Positions 38,041 to 46,464 of a stretch of 64,000 nt of DNA are shown piece after piece. Position 1 is the first letter of the stretch. Every line of letters starts with the position of its first letter. The stretch lies in NCBI RefSeq assembly GCF_000185365.1, contig NZ_GL622241.1:2148586-2212585 (forward strand), written 5' to 3'. The position numbers were made by a program, and so were the translations under genes. The DNA is from Enterococcus italicus DSM 15952 (GTDB taxonomy: Bacteria > Bacillota > Bacilli > Lactobacillales > Enterococcaceae). Under the pieces are notes generated by a model that searched no databases, was not told the origin of the DNA, and saw only the letters and a list, made by a program, of their open reading frames with translations.

Positions 38041-38172
38041 TTGACTTTGAATTTGAAAAGGCCTATCGTTAATAGTGTAAAGTAAATAAGTTTCTCATAC
38101 ACAGCGTTATAACCTGGTGGAGAAAAGTTAAAAAAACTTTTTGGGGTAGCTGTGACTAGCTACCCTCTTTTT
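38041..38172 (+). promoter_or_regulatory. Promoter and early terminator in the rplY leader
   Basis: TTGACT (38041-38046), 17 bases, TATCGT (38064-38069) would start a transcript that meets a strong hairpin GGGTAGC/GCTACCC (38144-38150 with 38159-38165) followed by TCTTTTT, 93 bases before the rplY start. A smaller AAAAGTT/AACTTTT stem lies just before it. This may be a short RNA or an attenuator. A further small TACC/GGTA hairpin stands close to the rplY ribosome site. Confidence 0.5.
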
Positions 38173-38264
38173 GCGTGTCTCACGTACCACTTAATGTGCA
38201 AGAGTAACAAAATTTGCTTAAAAACTACTACCCATTTGGTAGGAAATTTAGGAGGAATTGAGTT

Positions 38265-38879
38265 ATGTCAGTATCATTGGAAGTAAGTAAGAGAGAAGTT
38301 CGCCCCCGTTCTTTACGGAACAAATTACGTCACGAAGGAAAAATTCCTGCAGTTGTGAATGGTTACCAAATCGAAAGTACAACCATCTCGCTTGATAGTG
38401 CAGAAATTGAAAAAGTATTGCGTCAACATGGATTGAATACTGTATTAACCATGAGTATCGATGGTAAAAAAGTCAATACGTTGATCCATAACTATACGAC
38501 TGATACCTTCACTTCAAAATTAACTCACATTGAATTTTTATCTGTCAACATGAACGAAGTCACTGAAGTCGAAGCCGAAGTTGTTTTAGTCGGTGAAGCT
38601 GCTGGTGTGCGTGCCGGTGGAGTCTTAACCCAAACATTGTACAGTGTGACAGTCGCTGCAACACCAGACAAATTACCAGAAAATGTCGAAGTAGACGTGA
38701 CAGACTTAGAAATTGGTCAATCACTAAGCGTGGCAGACTTGAAAGTTGATGGTGATTACGAAATCATCACTGATGCAGAAGAACAAGTCGTTACAATCAC
38801 TGAAGCACAAGTAGAGGAAGAAGAAACAACTGAAGAAGCTTCAGAACCAGAAGTTATTGGTGAAAAAGAAGAAGAATAA
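38265..38879 (+). CDS. rplY: 50S ribosomal protein L25 (Ctc form)
   Basis: 204 residues: an L25 5S-rRNA-binding domain (about 1-92) with VSKREVRPRSLRNKLRHEGKIPAVVNG, plus the C-terminal beta domain of the TL5/Ctc form (about 95-185). A strongly acidic tail of Glu and Thr (about 184-204) follows. In Bacilli the homologue Ctc is a general stress protein. GGAGGA lies eight bases before the ATG. Single gene, with a roughly 300-base upstream region that holds a promoter and a premature terminator. Confidence 0.93.
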   Translation: MSVSLEVSKREVRPRSLRNKLRHEGKIPAVVNGYQIESTTISLDSAEIEKVLRQHGLNTVLTMSIDGKKVNTLIHNYTTDTFTSKLTHIEFLSVNMNEVTEVEAEVVLVGEAAGVRAGGVLTQTLYSVTVAATPDKLPENVEVDVTDLEIGQSLSVADLKVDGDYEIITDAEEQVVTITEAQVEEEETTEEASEPEVIGEKEEE

Positions 38880-39101
38880 TTAACTTTAAGGGTCGAACAT
38901 AGTGTTCGACCCTTTTTTGAAATGAACGTTCAAAGTTAGCCATTTTTGTTACAATTTCTTTTTTTGTACGCTATTTTTTACTTTTTTATTCTCTCAAAAT
39001 TTCTAGAATGTTGGCGAATAGTCACATTCTGGAAATTTTTTTAGAATCTCGTTTGATAATTTAAATCTAATAAGTTATTTAATAATCAGGGAGGTTCTTT
39101 C

Positions 39102-39925
39102 ATGCAGAGTTTATTTTTTTCAAAAGCTCATCTCAAAAAACTAACTGAATTAAAACAACTCAATTGCAGCTTACTTCCAACTACCAACTCCTTCACTGTG
39201 GCAGAAGCAGCTGTACCTTTTGGTGATTATGTCCATTTTTTCCAAGAATCCTTACAAGAAAGTCTTCATTTCCAATTGCTAAATCAGCTTTTACAAGAGC
39301 CTTTTTCAACTAATAAGGACCTGTGTGAAAAAATATTTGTTAGCAAGTCTACCTATCTTCGGAAAATAAAAGAACTAGGCAATCAATTAAACAAGTATTG
39401 TCTACTTACTAATGATCTGAGACAACCTTCCTCTAAATTAGCTGAAATTCAACGTCGCACGATGCTCATTCCTGTCATGGCGTTGGATCTACTGGATCTT
39501 CCAAGTGAAGAATCTATCGAACAGACGCTCTTTTCACTCTTATTAGAAGAAAAGCAAAAATGGAACAGTTCGTTAAATCGGTTTATGTATGAAAGCCTCC
39601 ATCATCCCGCTTCGCTGTTTTTCCAAAGTGAATCAAATTATATCTACCTTTGGAAACTCATTCTGGGCATTGAGCATTATCCAGTCGATAGTCAGTTTTC
39701 CAGGTACTTAGCCTCTCATATGAAAAAAAGAACCTCTTGCACTTTTCGCTCTCTGAACAACGAGAGCTCGGACGCTTGTTCTTATTTTTTTTCGCAATCT
39801 ATCCTTGTGGTATACCGGATTGTTTCTACGAGCTAATATGTAAGCGCTACAAAAATATAAAAAAGCACTACTCACCTGCTATCGATCAATACTCATTGCT
39901 ACTTACCTTTTTTCTTTTCCCTTAA
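39102..39925 (+). pseudogene. Decayed Mga-like transcriptional regulator
   Basis: The first frame (39102-39836, 244 residues) resembles the N-terminal half of Mga/AtxA-type virulence regulators: a helix-turn-helix with FSTNKDLCEKIFVSKSTYLRK about residues 68-88, then a helical PRD-like region. At A7 (39723-39729) the frame appears shifted: with one more A the protein would continue NLLHFSLSEQRELGRLF and on to 39925. Even so it would be about 275 residues, roughly half the usual length of the family. So it is a remnant, either truncated in the past or frameshifted. GGGAGG precedes the ATG. Confidence 0.6.
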
Positions 39926-39991
39926 ATACAAAAATAACGTCGTGCTATTAAATCCGCAATGGGAAGTCAAAAATGAGCTACTATTAAAAAA

Positions 39992-40031
39992 AGAGAATCC
40001 AAAAGTTCGAAAAACAACTTCTGGATCCTCT
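39992..40031 (-). terminator. metQ terminator (hairpin family 1)
   Basis: AGAGAATCCAAAAGTT pairs with AACTTCTGGATCCTCT with wobble pairs; a T-run follows on the minus strand. Confidence 0.65.
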
Positions 40032-40103
40032 TCTTTTACTGGTACCTAAACGCAATTGTCACAACCTTGGTTAAACGGTGTTCAAAAGCAGCCGCTTTTA
40101 AAA

Positions 40104-40952
40104 TTATTTGGAATCAGCGTCCACGATTTTAACGGAGCCTTTCCATTTTTCATTAACGTAATCTTTGATTTTATCTGAGTGTAACACTTCAACCAATTTT
40201 TTGATTGCGTCTTTATTTTCATCGCCTTTACGTACAGCAATGATATTCACGTATGGTGTGTTGTCTTTTTCCAATAGAACGGCATCTTTTTGTGGGTTTA
40301 AATCAATTCCTAAAGCAAAGTTGGCATTAATGGCAACAAGATCACCTTCGCCATTTTGATAGACTGTCGCTAACATTGCTGGTGCAATATCATGATTAAA
40401 TTTCAAATTTTTAGGATTCGTAGCAATGTCATCAAATGTTGCGGTTTGTTTATCTACGCCATCTTTCAAAGTAATCAAGCCATTGTCTTCTAGAATCGTC
40501 AAAATACGGCCCCAGTCAGATGTCGAGTTCGAAGTAATGATTGTCGCTCCATCTGCTAAGTCTTTGATATCATCAATTTTTTTAGAATACAAGCCCATTG
40601 GTTCCACATGGACAGCCCCAGCATTCACAATGTCATACCCGTATTTTTCTACTTCTTGATTCAAATATGGAATATGCTGGAAATAGTTCGCATCAATATC
40701 ACCTGCATTTAAAGCTTTGTTAGGAATTGCATAGTCGTCCATCACTGTAATTTCCAAGTCTACCCCTTCTTTAGCCAAAAGAGGTTTCGCTTGTTCTAAT
40801 ATTTCAGCATGTGGCGTACTTGAAGCTCCGACCTTTAGTGTTGTGGTTTTTTCACTACTTGACTCACTTGAGCTTGAGTTGCTACTGCCACAAGCTGCTA
40901 GCGTCACCGCTGCAACTGCTGTAAAAATTAATCCCAATGTTTTTTTCTTCAT
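40104..40952 (-). CDS. metQ: Methionine-binding lipoprotein
   Basis: 282 residues from the ATG at 40952 (GGGGGA seven bases upstream; the frame is open from a TTG at 40967). A lipoprotein signal peptide ends in the lipobox LAAC at about residues 17-20, followed by a serine-rich linker. The mature part is an NlpA/MetQ binding protein with KVGASSTPHAEIL and the ANYFQHIPYL segment. It delivers methionine, probably also the D form and sulfoxides, to MetNP. Last gene of the T-box-controlled metNPQ operon. Confidence 0.94.
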   Translation of the reverse strand: MKKKTLGLIFTAVAAVTLAACGSSNSSSSESSSEKTTTLKVGASSTPHAEILEQAKPLLAKEGVDLEITVMDDYAIPNKALNAGDIDANYFQHIPYLNQEVEKYGYDIVNAGAVHVEPMGLYSKKIDDIKDLADGATIITSNSTSDWGRILTILEDNGLITLKDGVDKQTATFDDIATNPKNLKFNHDIAPAMLATVYQNGEGDLVAINANFALGIDLNPQKDAVLLEKDNTPYVNIIAVRKGDENKDAIKKLVEVLHSDKIKDYVNEKWKGSVKIVDADSK

Positions 40953-40971
40953 CTTCTTTTCCCCCAATTTT

Positions 40972-41658
40972 TTATCGTTTATCTGTTTGTTTCGTCAACG
41001 TATCACCGATTGCTTGAACGATAAAGACAATCACTAATATGATGACTGTTGCAACCATTGTAACTGTGTAGTTCCCTCGTTGAAATCCTTCTTGCCATGC
41101 CAATGAACCTAAGCCACCAGCACCGATTGTCCCTGCCATAGCGGTATAACCAATCATAGTAATCGTCGTCACCGTAATGCCCGATATTAGGGCTGGAATG
41201 CTTTCAGGAATTAATACTTTGTATACGACTTGCCAATAGCTAGCTCCCATCGCCTCCGCTGCTTCAATCACCCCTGCGTCAACCTCACGCAAAGCAATTT
41301 CGACCAGCCGTGCATAAAAAGGCGCTGCGGATAATACCAAGGCTGGAATCGCTGCTTTCGCTCCCAGCATCGTTCCGACTAATATCGTCGTAAAGGGAAT
41401 CAACAAGACCATCAAAATCATAAACGGTGTCGATCGGAAAATATTGCTTATGATGGATACTATTGTATACGAGAATTTTGATGATGCTTTCTTTTTCCTT
41501 CCCAAACTATAAAGCACCAAACCTAGTAATAACCCTAAGACAATCACGAGAATTGTTGAGACAATCGTCATATATAAAGTGTCATAAAATGATTGCTTCA
41601 TCGCTGACCAATCGACTTGGTCAAAACTAAAATACGTTTCGGCAAAAGACTTATTCAT
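40972..41658 (-). CDS. metP: Methionine ABC transporter permease
   Basis: 228-residue MetI-type permease. Five membrane segments and the EAA loop EAAEAMGASYWQVVYKVLIPES (about 137-158), which contacts MetN. The start overlaps the metN stop by 8 bases and metQ follows after 19 bases. A family name metI is also in use. It forms a homodimer in the cytoplasmic membrane. Confidence 0.94.
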   Translation of the reverse strand: MNKSFAETYFSFDQVDWSAMKQSFYDTLYMTIVSTILVIVLGLLLGLVLYSLGRKKKASSKFSYTIVSIISNIFRSTPFMILMVLLIPFTTILVGTMLGAKAAIPALVLSAAPFYARLVEIALREVDAGVIEAAEAMGASYWQVVYKVLIPESIPALISGITVTTITMIGYTAMAGTIGAGGLGSLAWQEGFQRGNYTVTMVATVIILVIVFIVQAIGDTLTKQTDKR

Positions 41659-42682
41659 GATTGATCACCTCGATTGCCACTTGTTTTGCTTCAAAATAAG
41701 CAAGTGCTTGATTAATCTCTGCTTCCTCACCCGTCAGTAAGACAGTCAAGGAACCAATCGATCCCTCTTTGACTTGATCAATTTTGCCGAACACTACATT
41801 GACATCTATTTGATAGTGTCTGATTGCTTGTGAAATGACAGGCTCATTGGCATTGTGCTCCGTAAACGTCAACGTGACTAAGCGACCATTGGGATTTTCT
41901 TTGATAAAAGTAGCCAATAGTTCAGGATCGATAGGCTCCTCGATTTCTTGGCGCACAAAGCGTTTCGTGACTTCTTTTTGTGGTTGGCGAAAGATGGAAA
42001 CGACTGATCCTTCTTCAACGACTTGCCCTTGTTCCATCACAGCTACTTTATTACAGATTTGTCTGACCGCATTCATTTCATGTGTAATTAGTACAATGGT
42101 TAAATGGAGTTCTTGATTGATTTTTTGCAGCAAATCAAGCACTTCTTCTGTCGTCTGTGGATCTAGCGCACTGGTCGCTTCATCACAGAGCAGAATTTCT
42201 GGATCATTGGCTAGTGCTCGTGCGATACCGACGCGTTGTTTTTGCCCACCGGATAATTGCGAAGGATACGCTTTTTCACGTCCTTGCAGCCCGACTAGAT
42301 TTAATAACTCAGTCGCTTTTTGCGCACGTTCTTTTTTGGGAACACCTGCTAGTTCAAGTGGCAATTCGACATTTTCTTGTAATGTACGAGACCACAAGAG
42401 ATTAAAATGCTGAAAAATCATGCCAATTTTTTTGCGGAACTCTCGTAATTCCTTAGGCTTTAAGCTCGTAATACTATGTTCGTTGACGATTACTTCACCC
42501 CCTGTCGGCAGCTCTAATCCATTTAGCATACGGATCAATGTACTCTTCCCTGCGCCTGAATACCCCACAACACCAAAAACATCACCACGTTCAATCGTTA
42601 ACGATACCCCATCGACTGCGTGAATCGAGCCATTTTTTCCATCATATGCTTTTTTTACGTCTCTTAATTCAATTAATGCCAT
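41651..42682 (-). CDS. metN: Methionine ABC transporter ATP-binding protein
   Basis: 343 residues from the ATG at 42682; the open frame continues to 42784, but that stretch is the T-box terminator region and cannot be coding. Walker A GYSGAGKST, signature LSGGQKQRVGIARAL, Walker B EILLCDEATSALD. A C-terminal NIL regulatory domain (about 265-343) is present, which in MetN binds methionine and inhibits transport. First gene of metNPQ; transcription is governed by the T-box leader upstream. Confidence 0.95.
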   Translation of the reverse strand: MALIELRDVKKAYDGKNGSIHAVDGVSLTIERGDVFGVVGYSGAGKSTLIRMLNGLELPTGGEVIVNEHSITSLKPKELREFRKKIGMIFQHFNLLWSRTLQENVELPLELAGVPKKERAQKATELLNLVGLQGREKAYPSQLSGGQKQRVGIARALANDPEILLCDEATSALDPQTTEEVLDLLQKINQELHLTIVLITHEMNAVRQICNKVAVMEQGQVVEEGSVVSIFRQPQKEVTKRFVRQEIEEPIDPELLATFIKENPNGRLVTLTFTEHNANEPVISQAIRHYQIDVNVVFGKIDQVKEGSIGSLTVLLTGEEAEINQALAYFEAKQVAIEVINHE

Positions 42683-42709
42683 CTTACCACCATCTTCCTT
42701 GTCACTATA

Positions 42710-42980
42710 AAAAAACGCCCCTTGTACATATGTACAAAGGACGTGCATCATCTGCCGTGTTACCACCTTAATTCGTTCTATCATAGAACCTCTGCCGATA
42801 CAGAATACTCATTCGATATCGTTACACTATAACGGGTGTGCCCGTAGCTTGCTCACCAATCAGCTCACTTGCTCTTGCTCATAGACCATCTTCTATCTTA
42901 CCGCCATACCCTTTTCCACCAGTCAGGGCTCTCTTTGATTTAAGTAAAATATACTCATCTATTCGTTGCTTTTTTCTATT
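42710..42980 (-). promoter_or_regulatory. T-box riboswitch of the metNPQ operon
   Basis: About 270-base leader. The T-box core AAGGTGGTAACACGG (42755-42769, minus strand) pairs in the antiterminator and reads the tRNA acceptor end. It is followed by a terminator whose stem contains GTACATATGTAC, with GGGGCG and seven T (to about 42710). Specificity for tRNA-Met is inferred from the operon; I have not assigned the specifier codon. Confidence 0.88.
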
Positions 42981-42986
42981 GAGCAC

Positions 42987-43016
42987 ATTATAGCAAGGTG
43001 TTTTGTGACTTGTCAA
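42987..43016 (-). promoter_or_regulatory. metNPQ promoter
   Basis: Consensus TTGACA (43011-43016) and TATAAT (42987-42992) on the minus strand with 18 bases between them, starting the T-box leader near 42980. Confidence 0.85.
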
Positions 43017-43030
43017 CGTAAACAGATAGA

Positions 43031-43375
43031 TTAGTCTTCGATTGCTTCAAAATCCGCTGCTTGAACATCTTTCAAGCTTAAGAACCATGCATTCATTTCA
43101 TCTTCATCATTTAACACGTCGATGTCGTTATTGATTTTTTCATTTACCGAAGAAATGACACCTGCTAGTGGGCTTACGAATTCATTCACTGCTTTTTCAG
43201 CTTCCACCTCTAACAGCGTGTCGCCTACGTTTACTTGTTTGCCTACAGTAGGTAAAGTCGCAAACGTCACATTGCCCAGCTCATCTTGCGCTTCTTTGGT
43301 CAAGCCAACACAGTATTCTTTGCCATTAAATAAAATCCATAAATTATCTACTTTTTTTAAACATCTTTTTTCCAT
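43031..43375 (-). CDS. gcvH: Glycine cleavage H-like lipoyl carrier protein
   Basis: 114 residues of the lipoyl-domain GcvH fold. The lipoyl lysine is K61 in VEAEKAVNEFVSPLAG; the segment departs from the usual ESVKA form. No glycine cleavage T or P genes are nearby. In many Firmicutes such a stand-alone GcvH serves as the intermediate for lipoate transfer to other enzymes, which I infer here. The gene overlaps the Spx-like gene by 19 bases, so the two are co-translated. Confidence 0.85.
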   Translation of the reverse strand: MEKRCLKKVDNLWILFNGKEYCVGLTKEAQDELGNVTFATLPTVGKQVNVGDTLLEVEAEKAVNEFVSPLAGVISSVNEKINNDIDVLNDEDEMNAWFLSLKDVQAADFEAIED

Positions 43376-43731
43376 GACGCTAGCACCCCTTCGTACGTTT
43401 GTTCTTTGAAACCATTGAGGACAAATTGCCCATTCTTTAATAAGATTGGTCGCTTGAGTAACATACCATCTGAAGCCAATACTTCACAGGCCTCCTCTAG
43501 TGTATACCCATCGACTTTGTCTTTCAAGCCTAACTCTCGGTAACGAATACCACTTGTATTAAAGAAATGACGGATTGGAAAGTCAGTTGATTGAATCCAA
43601 TCTGCGATTAGCTCTTTTGATGGTGTATGCTCTACAATATCAATCAATTCAACATCAACATCATGCTCGTGCAAAAATTTCATTGCTTTTTTACATGTCG
43701 TACATTTTGGATACCCATACACTGTTATCAT
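43357..43731 (-). CDS. Spx/MgsR (ArsC-like) family protein
   Basis: 124 residues of the thioredoxin-like ArsC/Spx fold. It has an N-terminal CTTC motif (C10, C13) like the redox switch of Spx, and a cis-proline region at LLKRPILL. Whether it acts as an RNA polymerase-binding regulator or a reductase cannot be settled; the CxxC form argues against classical ArsC (CX5R). AGGAGA lies before the ATG. It is between rodA and gcvH, all leftwards, and overlaps gcvH. Confidence 0.85.
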   Translation of the reverse strand: MITVYGYPKCTTCKKAMKFLHEHDVDVELIDIVEHTPSKELIADWIQSTDFPIRHFFNTSGIRYRELGLKDKVDGYTLEEACEVLASDGMLLKRPILLKNGQFVLNGFKEQTYEGVLASWKKDV

Positions 43732-43749
43732 TGTTCGTCTCTCCTATTT

Positions 43750-44928
43750 TCATTCTTTTGCTTGAAATCTCATTGATAAAATTAAGCCAATCCCAATCAT
43801 GTTGCTCAGTAAAGCCGATCCACCTTGACTAATAAATGGTAATGGAATCCCAGTCAGTGGCAAAAGACCGATGTTGGCACCGATGTTTTCAAATACGTGG
43901 AACAAAATCATCATGATAATACCTGAAGCGATATAGGCGTAAAATTCATTATTTGTATCGTAACAGACACGGATCATCCGGTAGATCAACATAAAATATA
44001 AAAAGACCACAAAAGCACTACCGATAAAGCCGAAATTTTCACCAATTACTGAAAAAATCATATCCGATTCTCGAACCGATACATAGACATCACTCACATT
44101 GAAGCCTTTTCCAAGCAAACCACCTGACCCAATCGCCATGATGGCAGTCGCTACTTGTCGTGAACTCCCCTGAATATCATGAAATGGATCAAGCCAGGAG
44201 TCAATCCGCTTAAACTGGTACGTCTTCACAATCCCTAAATCTGAAAGAAATTTTCTTCCATCTTCATTAATGACCAAGAAGAGTGTTAAACCGGCCAACG
44301 CTAAAAATAAGACAATCACTGGCACAACAATTTTCCAAGAAATACCTGACATCAAAAAGATGCCACCAAAAATGGCTAGAAAGACCAACATCGTTCCAAA
44401 GTCTTTTTGTAGTAAGACCAAAAGCAACACAGGAACAGTCACGGCAAAGAGTTTCCCAATCAGTAATAAATCCGAGGTCAAGTTCCGTTGCCGATAGACC
44501 GTATTGTGCGCTGTCACCACACGCGCCATCATCAAAATATACGCAATCTTCATCAACTCTGCCGGCTGTAACGTAAAGGAACCAATACTGAACCAATTTC
44601 GTGATCCTGTTGACTCTGCTAAAGTACGATCATAAAACTCTAAAAGCAAGGTCATAATCACCAAGCCACCACCATAAATATAAGGTGTCAAACGCCAAAG
44701 GACTTTTGATTTTATTTGCATAATAATCATCACTGCAAACATCCCTAGCACATACCACAATGCTTGCTTGGCTACCCCAGCAAATAGACTACCTTTATAG
44801 TTAGGATTTTGTGCATAGGCAACGTATAGGGCAGATAAACCAATTAAGCAAAGTAAAAATACCGGTAAAATAACTCCATAATCAATCCGACTATCTAATT
44901 TCTTACTCATTCTGCTATTTTTTTCCAT
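43750..44928 (-). CDS. rodA: Rod-shape SEDS glycosyltransferase RodA
   Basis: 392 residues with about ten membrane segments of the SEDS (FtsW/RodA/SpoVE) family. The conserved SGSRNWFSIGSFTLQPAELMKI region (about 107-128) and the loop with the catalytic aspartate around KRIDSWLDPFHD (about 235-246) are present. C-terminal PFISQGGSALLSNM also fits. Such enzymes polymerise lipid II into peptidoglycan. FtsW and RodA are similar; the absence of adjacent division genes and length favour RodA, but FtsW-like identity is possible. Confidence 0.85.
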   Translation of the reverse strand: MEKNSRMSKKLDSRIDYGVILPVFLLCLIGLSALYVAYAQNPNYKGSLFAGVAKQALWYVLGMFAVMIIMQIKSKVLWRLTPYIYGGGLVIMTLLLEFYDRTLAESTGSRNWFSIGSFTLQPAELMKIAYILMMARVVTAHNTVYRQRNLTSDLLLIGKLFAVTVPVLLLVLLQKDFGTMLVFLAIFGGIFLMSGISWKIVVPVIVLFLALAGLTLFLVINEDGRKFLSDLGIVKTYQFKRIDSWLDPFHDIQGSSRQVATAIMAIGSGGLLGKGFNVSDVYVSVRESDMIFSVIGENFGFIGSAFVVFLYFMLIYRMIRVCYDTNNEFYAYIASGIIMMILFHVFENIGANIGLLPLTGIPLPFISQGGSALLSNMIGIGLILSMRFQAKE

Positions 44929-45037
44929 GAATTCTCTCTTTCCATCGATTCGTTCTTTTCATTATAGCGCTAGACCACCAACAAAGAAAAGTCTCATCGG
45001 CTCGCAATCAATAAAAACTTAAGTTTTTCATCTACTA

Positions 45038-45406
45038 CTATTCATCCGATGAATCAAATTGTTGTTTCATGATTTTTTGGAATTGTTGCTTTTTCGTACG
45101 ATATTTGTAAAAGAGATGAAAGGCCCCTGCCAATAATAAAGTAATCGCATAGGGTGCGCTGTCATTCCAAAAATAAATCATGTTCCAATAAGCCAACAAG
45201 AGTAACGCCATCCAATAATAGCCAATGATCCGGAAAAAGACTCCTTTTGAGCCAATTTTATGGAAATACTCCTGCCATTTTTCTTCTGTCATCTTTTGAA
45301 GGTGGCGTTTCACTTTAAAATGAAGCATCAAAAATCCGACTGATAACACCGCAGACAATCGAATGCTAATAATAAACAAGAGCAATGTTCCTAAAATAAA
45401 AAGCAT
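45038..45406 (-). CDS. Hypothetical membrane protein
   Basis: 122 residues with hydrophobic segments at about 3-26, 55-75 and 82-102 and a positively charged loop between the first two (KVKRHLQKMTEEKWQEYFHKIG). The C-terminus is basic and glutamine-rich. I recognise no family. It lies 109 bases upstream of rodA in the same direction and could be co-transcribed with it. A weak ribosome site (AAAGGAG) precedes the ATG. Confidence 0.6.
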   Translation of the reverse strand: MLFILGTLLLFIISIRLSAVLSVGFLMLHFKVKRHLQKMTEEKWQEYFHKIGSKGVFFRIIGYYWMALLLLAYWNMIYFWNDSAPYAITLLLAGAFHLFYKYRTKKQQFQKIMKQQFDSSDE

Positions 45407-45463
45407 ATAAACACTCCTTTAGTTGTTGGTTCCTTTTCTATTTTACACGAAAATAAAAAAAAT

Positions 45464-45493
45464 GGGAATGTGACAAACATCTGTCACATCCCC
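45464..45493 (-). terminator. Terminator after tRNA-Thr (hairpin family 2)
   Basis: GGGAATGTGACA (45464-45475) pairs with TGTCACATCCC (45482-45492); a T-run follows on the minus strand. The stem matches those at 10387 and 11205. Confidence 0.8.
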
Positions 45494-45530
45494 ATTAAAA
45501 ATGAATAAATAGTGCTACTTTATTTTTAAA

Positions 45531-45603
45531 TGCCAGCTGCAGGAATCGAACCTGTGACCTACGCGTTACGAGTGCGTTGCTCTACCTACTGAGCTAAGCT
45601 GGC
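45531..45603 (-). tRNA. tRNA-Thr (anticodon CGT)
   Basis: 73-base cloverleaf: acceptor GCCAGCT/AGCTGGC, D arm GCTC/GAGC, anticodon loop CTCGTAA with CGT at 45568-45570, variable loop AGGTC, T loop TTCGATT, discriminator A. CCA is not encoded. Pairs 31-39 and 49-65 are both A-C mismatches, a little unusual. It reads ACG threonine codons. Stand-alone gene with its own promoter and terminator. Confidence 0.93.
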
Positions 45604-45619
45604 AAAAACCACATAGACG

Positions 45620-45648
45620 ATTATAGAAAAGAAACGGATTTTTGTAAA
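45620..45648 (-). promoter_or_regulatory. tRNA-Thr promoter
   Basis: Minus-strand TTTACA (45643-45648) and TATAAT (45620-45625) with a 17-base spacer, ending 17 bases before the tRNA. Confidence 0.75.
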
Positions 45649-45698
45649 GAGGAAATAAGAGAAAATAGATAAAAACCTACTCTCTCTCATTCATTCTA

Positions 45699-46328
45699 TT
45701 ATTTTGTTCCGAATAAACGGTCTCCTGCATCGCCCAAACCTGGTACGATGTAGCCATTTTCATTTAAATGATCATCTAACGCTGCAGTATAGATATCTAC
45801 ATCTGGGTGGGCATCACGTAATGCTTTGACACCTTCTGGAGCAGATACAAGGCAGACAAACTTAATATTCGTTGCACCACGTTTTTTAAGTGAATCAATG
45901 GCCATAATTGCTGAACCACCAGTGGCCAACATCGGATCAACGACAAGTAATTGACGGCTATCAATATCATCTGGCATTTTAATAAAATATTCATGCGGCT
46001 CTAATGTTTCTTCATCACGATACATACCAATGTGACCGACTTTGGCAGCTGGAATTAATTCTAAAATACCATCTACCATGCCAATACCGGCACGTAAGAT
46101 TGGAATAATCGCTACTTTCTTCCCAGTAAGAGTCTTTTGAACAGACTTCACGATTGGTGTTTCAATTTCAATGTCTTCTACTGGCATATCTCTTGAAATT
46201 TCGTAGGCCATTAGCATGGCGATTTCATCGACAACCTCGCGGAATACTTTGGTCCCACAATTCTTATCACGAATAATTGTCAGTTTGTGTTGGATTAATG
46301 GATGATCAATCACTTGAAATTTTCCCAT
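45699..46328 (-). CDS. upp: Uracil phosphoribosyltransferase
   Basis: 209 residues. Salvages uracil to UMP with PRPP. It opens with [19 protein letters not shown], and carries the PRPP-binding [16 protein letters not shown] motif (about 129-144) and the C-terminal uracil loop [25 protein letters not shown] precedes the ATG. It follows glyA, which ends at a hairpin 100 bases upstream, in the conserved glyA-upp order. Confidence 0.97.
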   Translation of the reverse strand: MGKFQVIDHPLIQHKLTIIRDKNCGTKVFREVVDEIAMLMAYEISRDMPVEDIEIETPIVKSVQKTLTGKKVAIIPILRAGIGMVDGILELIPAAKVGHIGMYRDEETLEPHEYFIKMPDDIDSRQLLVVDPMLATGGSAIMAIDSLKKRGATNIKFVCLVSAPEGVKALRDAHPDVDIYTAALDDHLNENGYIVPGLGDAGDRLFGTK

Positions 46329-46429
46329 GTTCGTTCTCCTTTGTGTTTTTTTCTATTGTAAAACAACTTTCTCAATGCCGCAAAGAATTTTACCGTTTAA
46401 TACTATACCACAAAATCGACTTGAAAAAA

Positions 46430-46456
46430 GAGAATCCAAAAAAAATTTGGATTCTC
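46430..46456 (-). terminator. glyA terminator
   Basis: GAGAATCCAAA (46430-46440) and TTTGGATTCTC (46446-46456) are perfect complements, with six T after on the minus strand. The AATCC core links it to hairpin family 1. Confidence 0.82.
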
Positions 46457-46464
46457 CTAAGATT

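Noticed and set aside
42683-42784. A 34-residue N-terminal extension of MetN
   Set aside because: It is the T-box antiterminator and terminator read as protein; the ATG at 42682 has a ribosome site and gives the normal MetN start.
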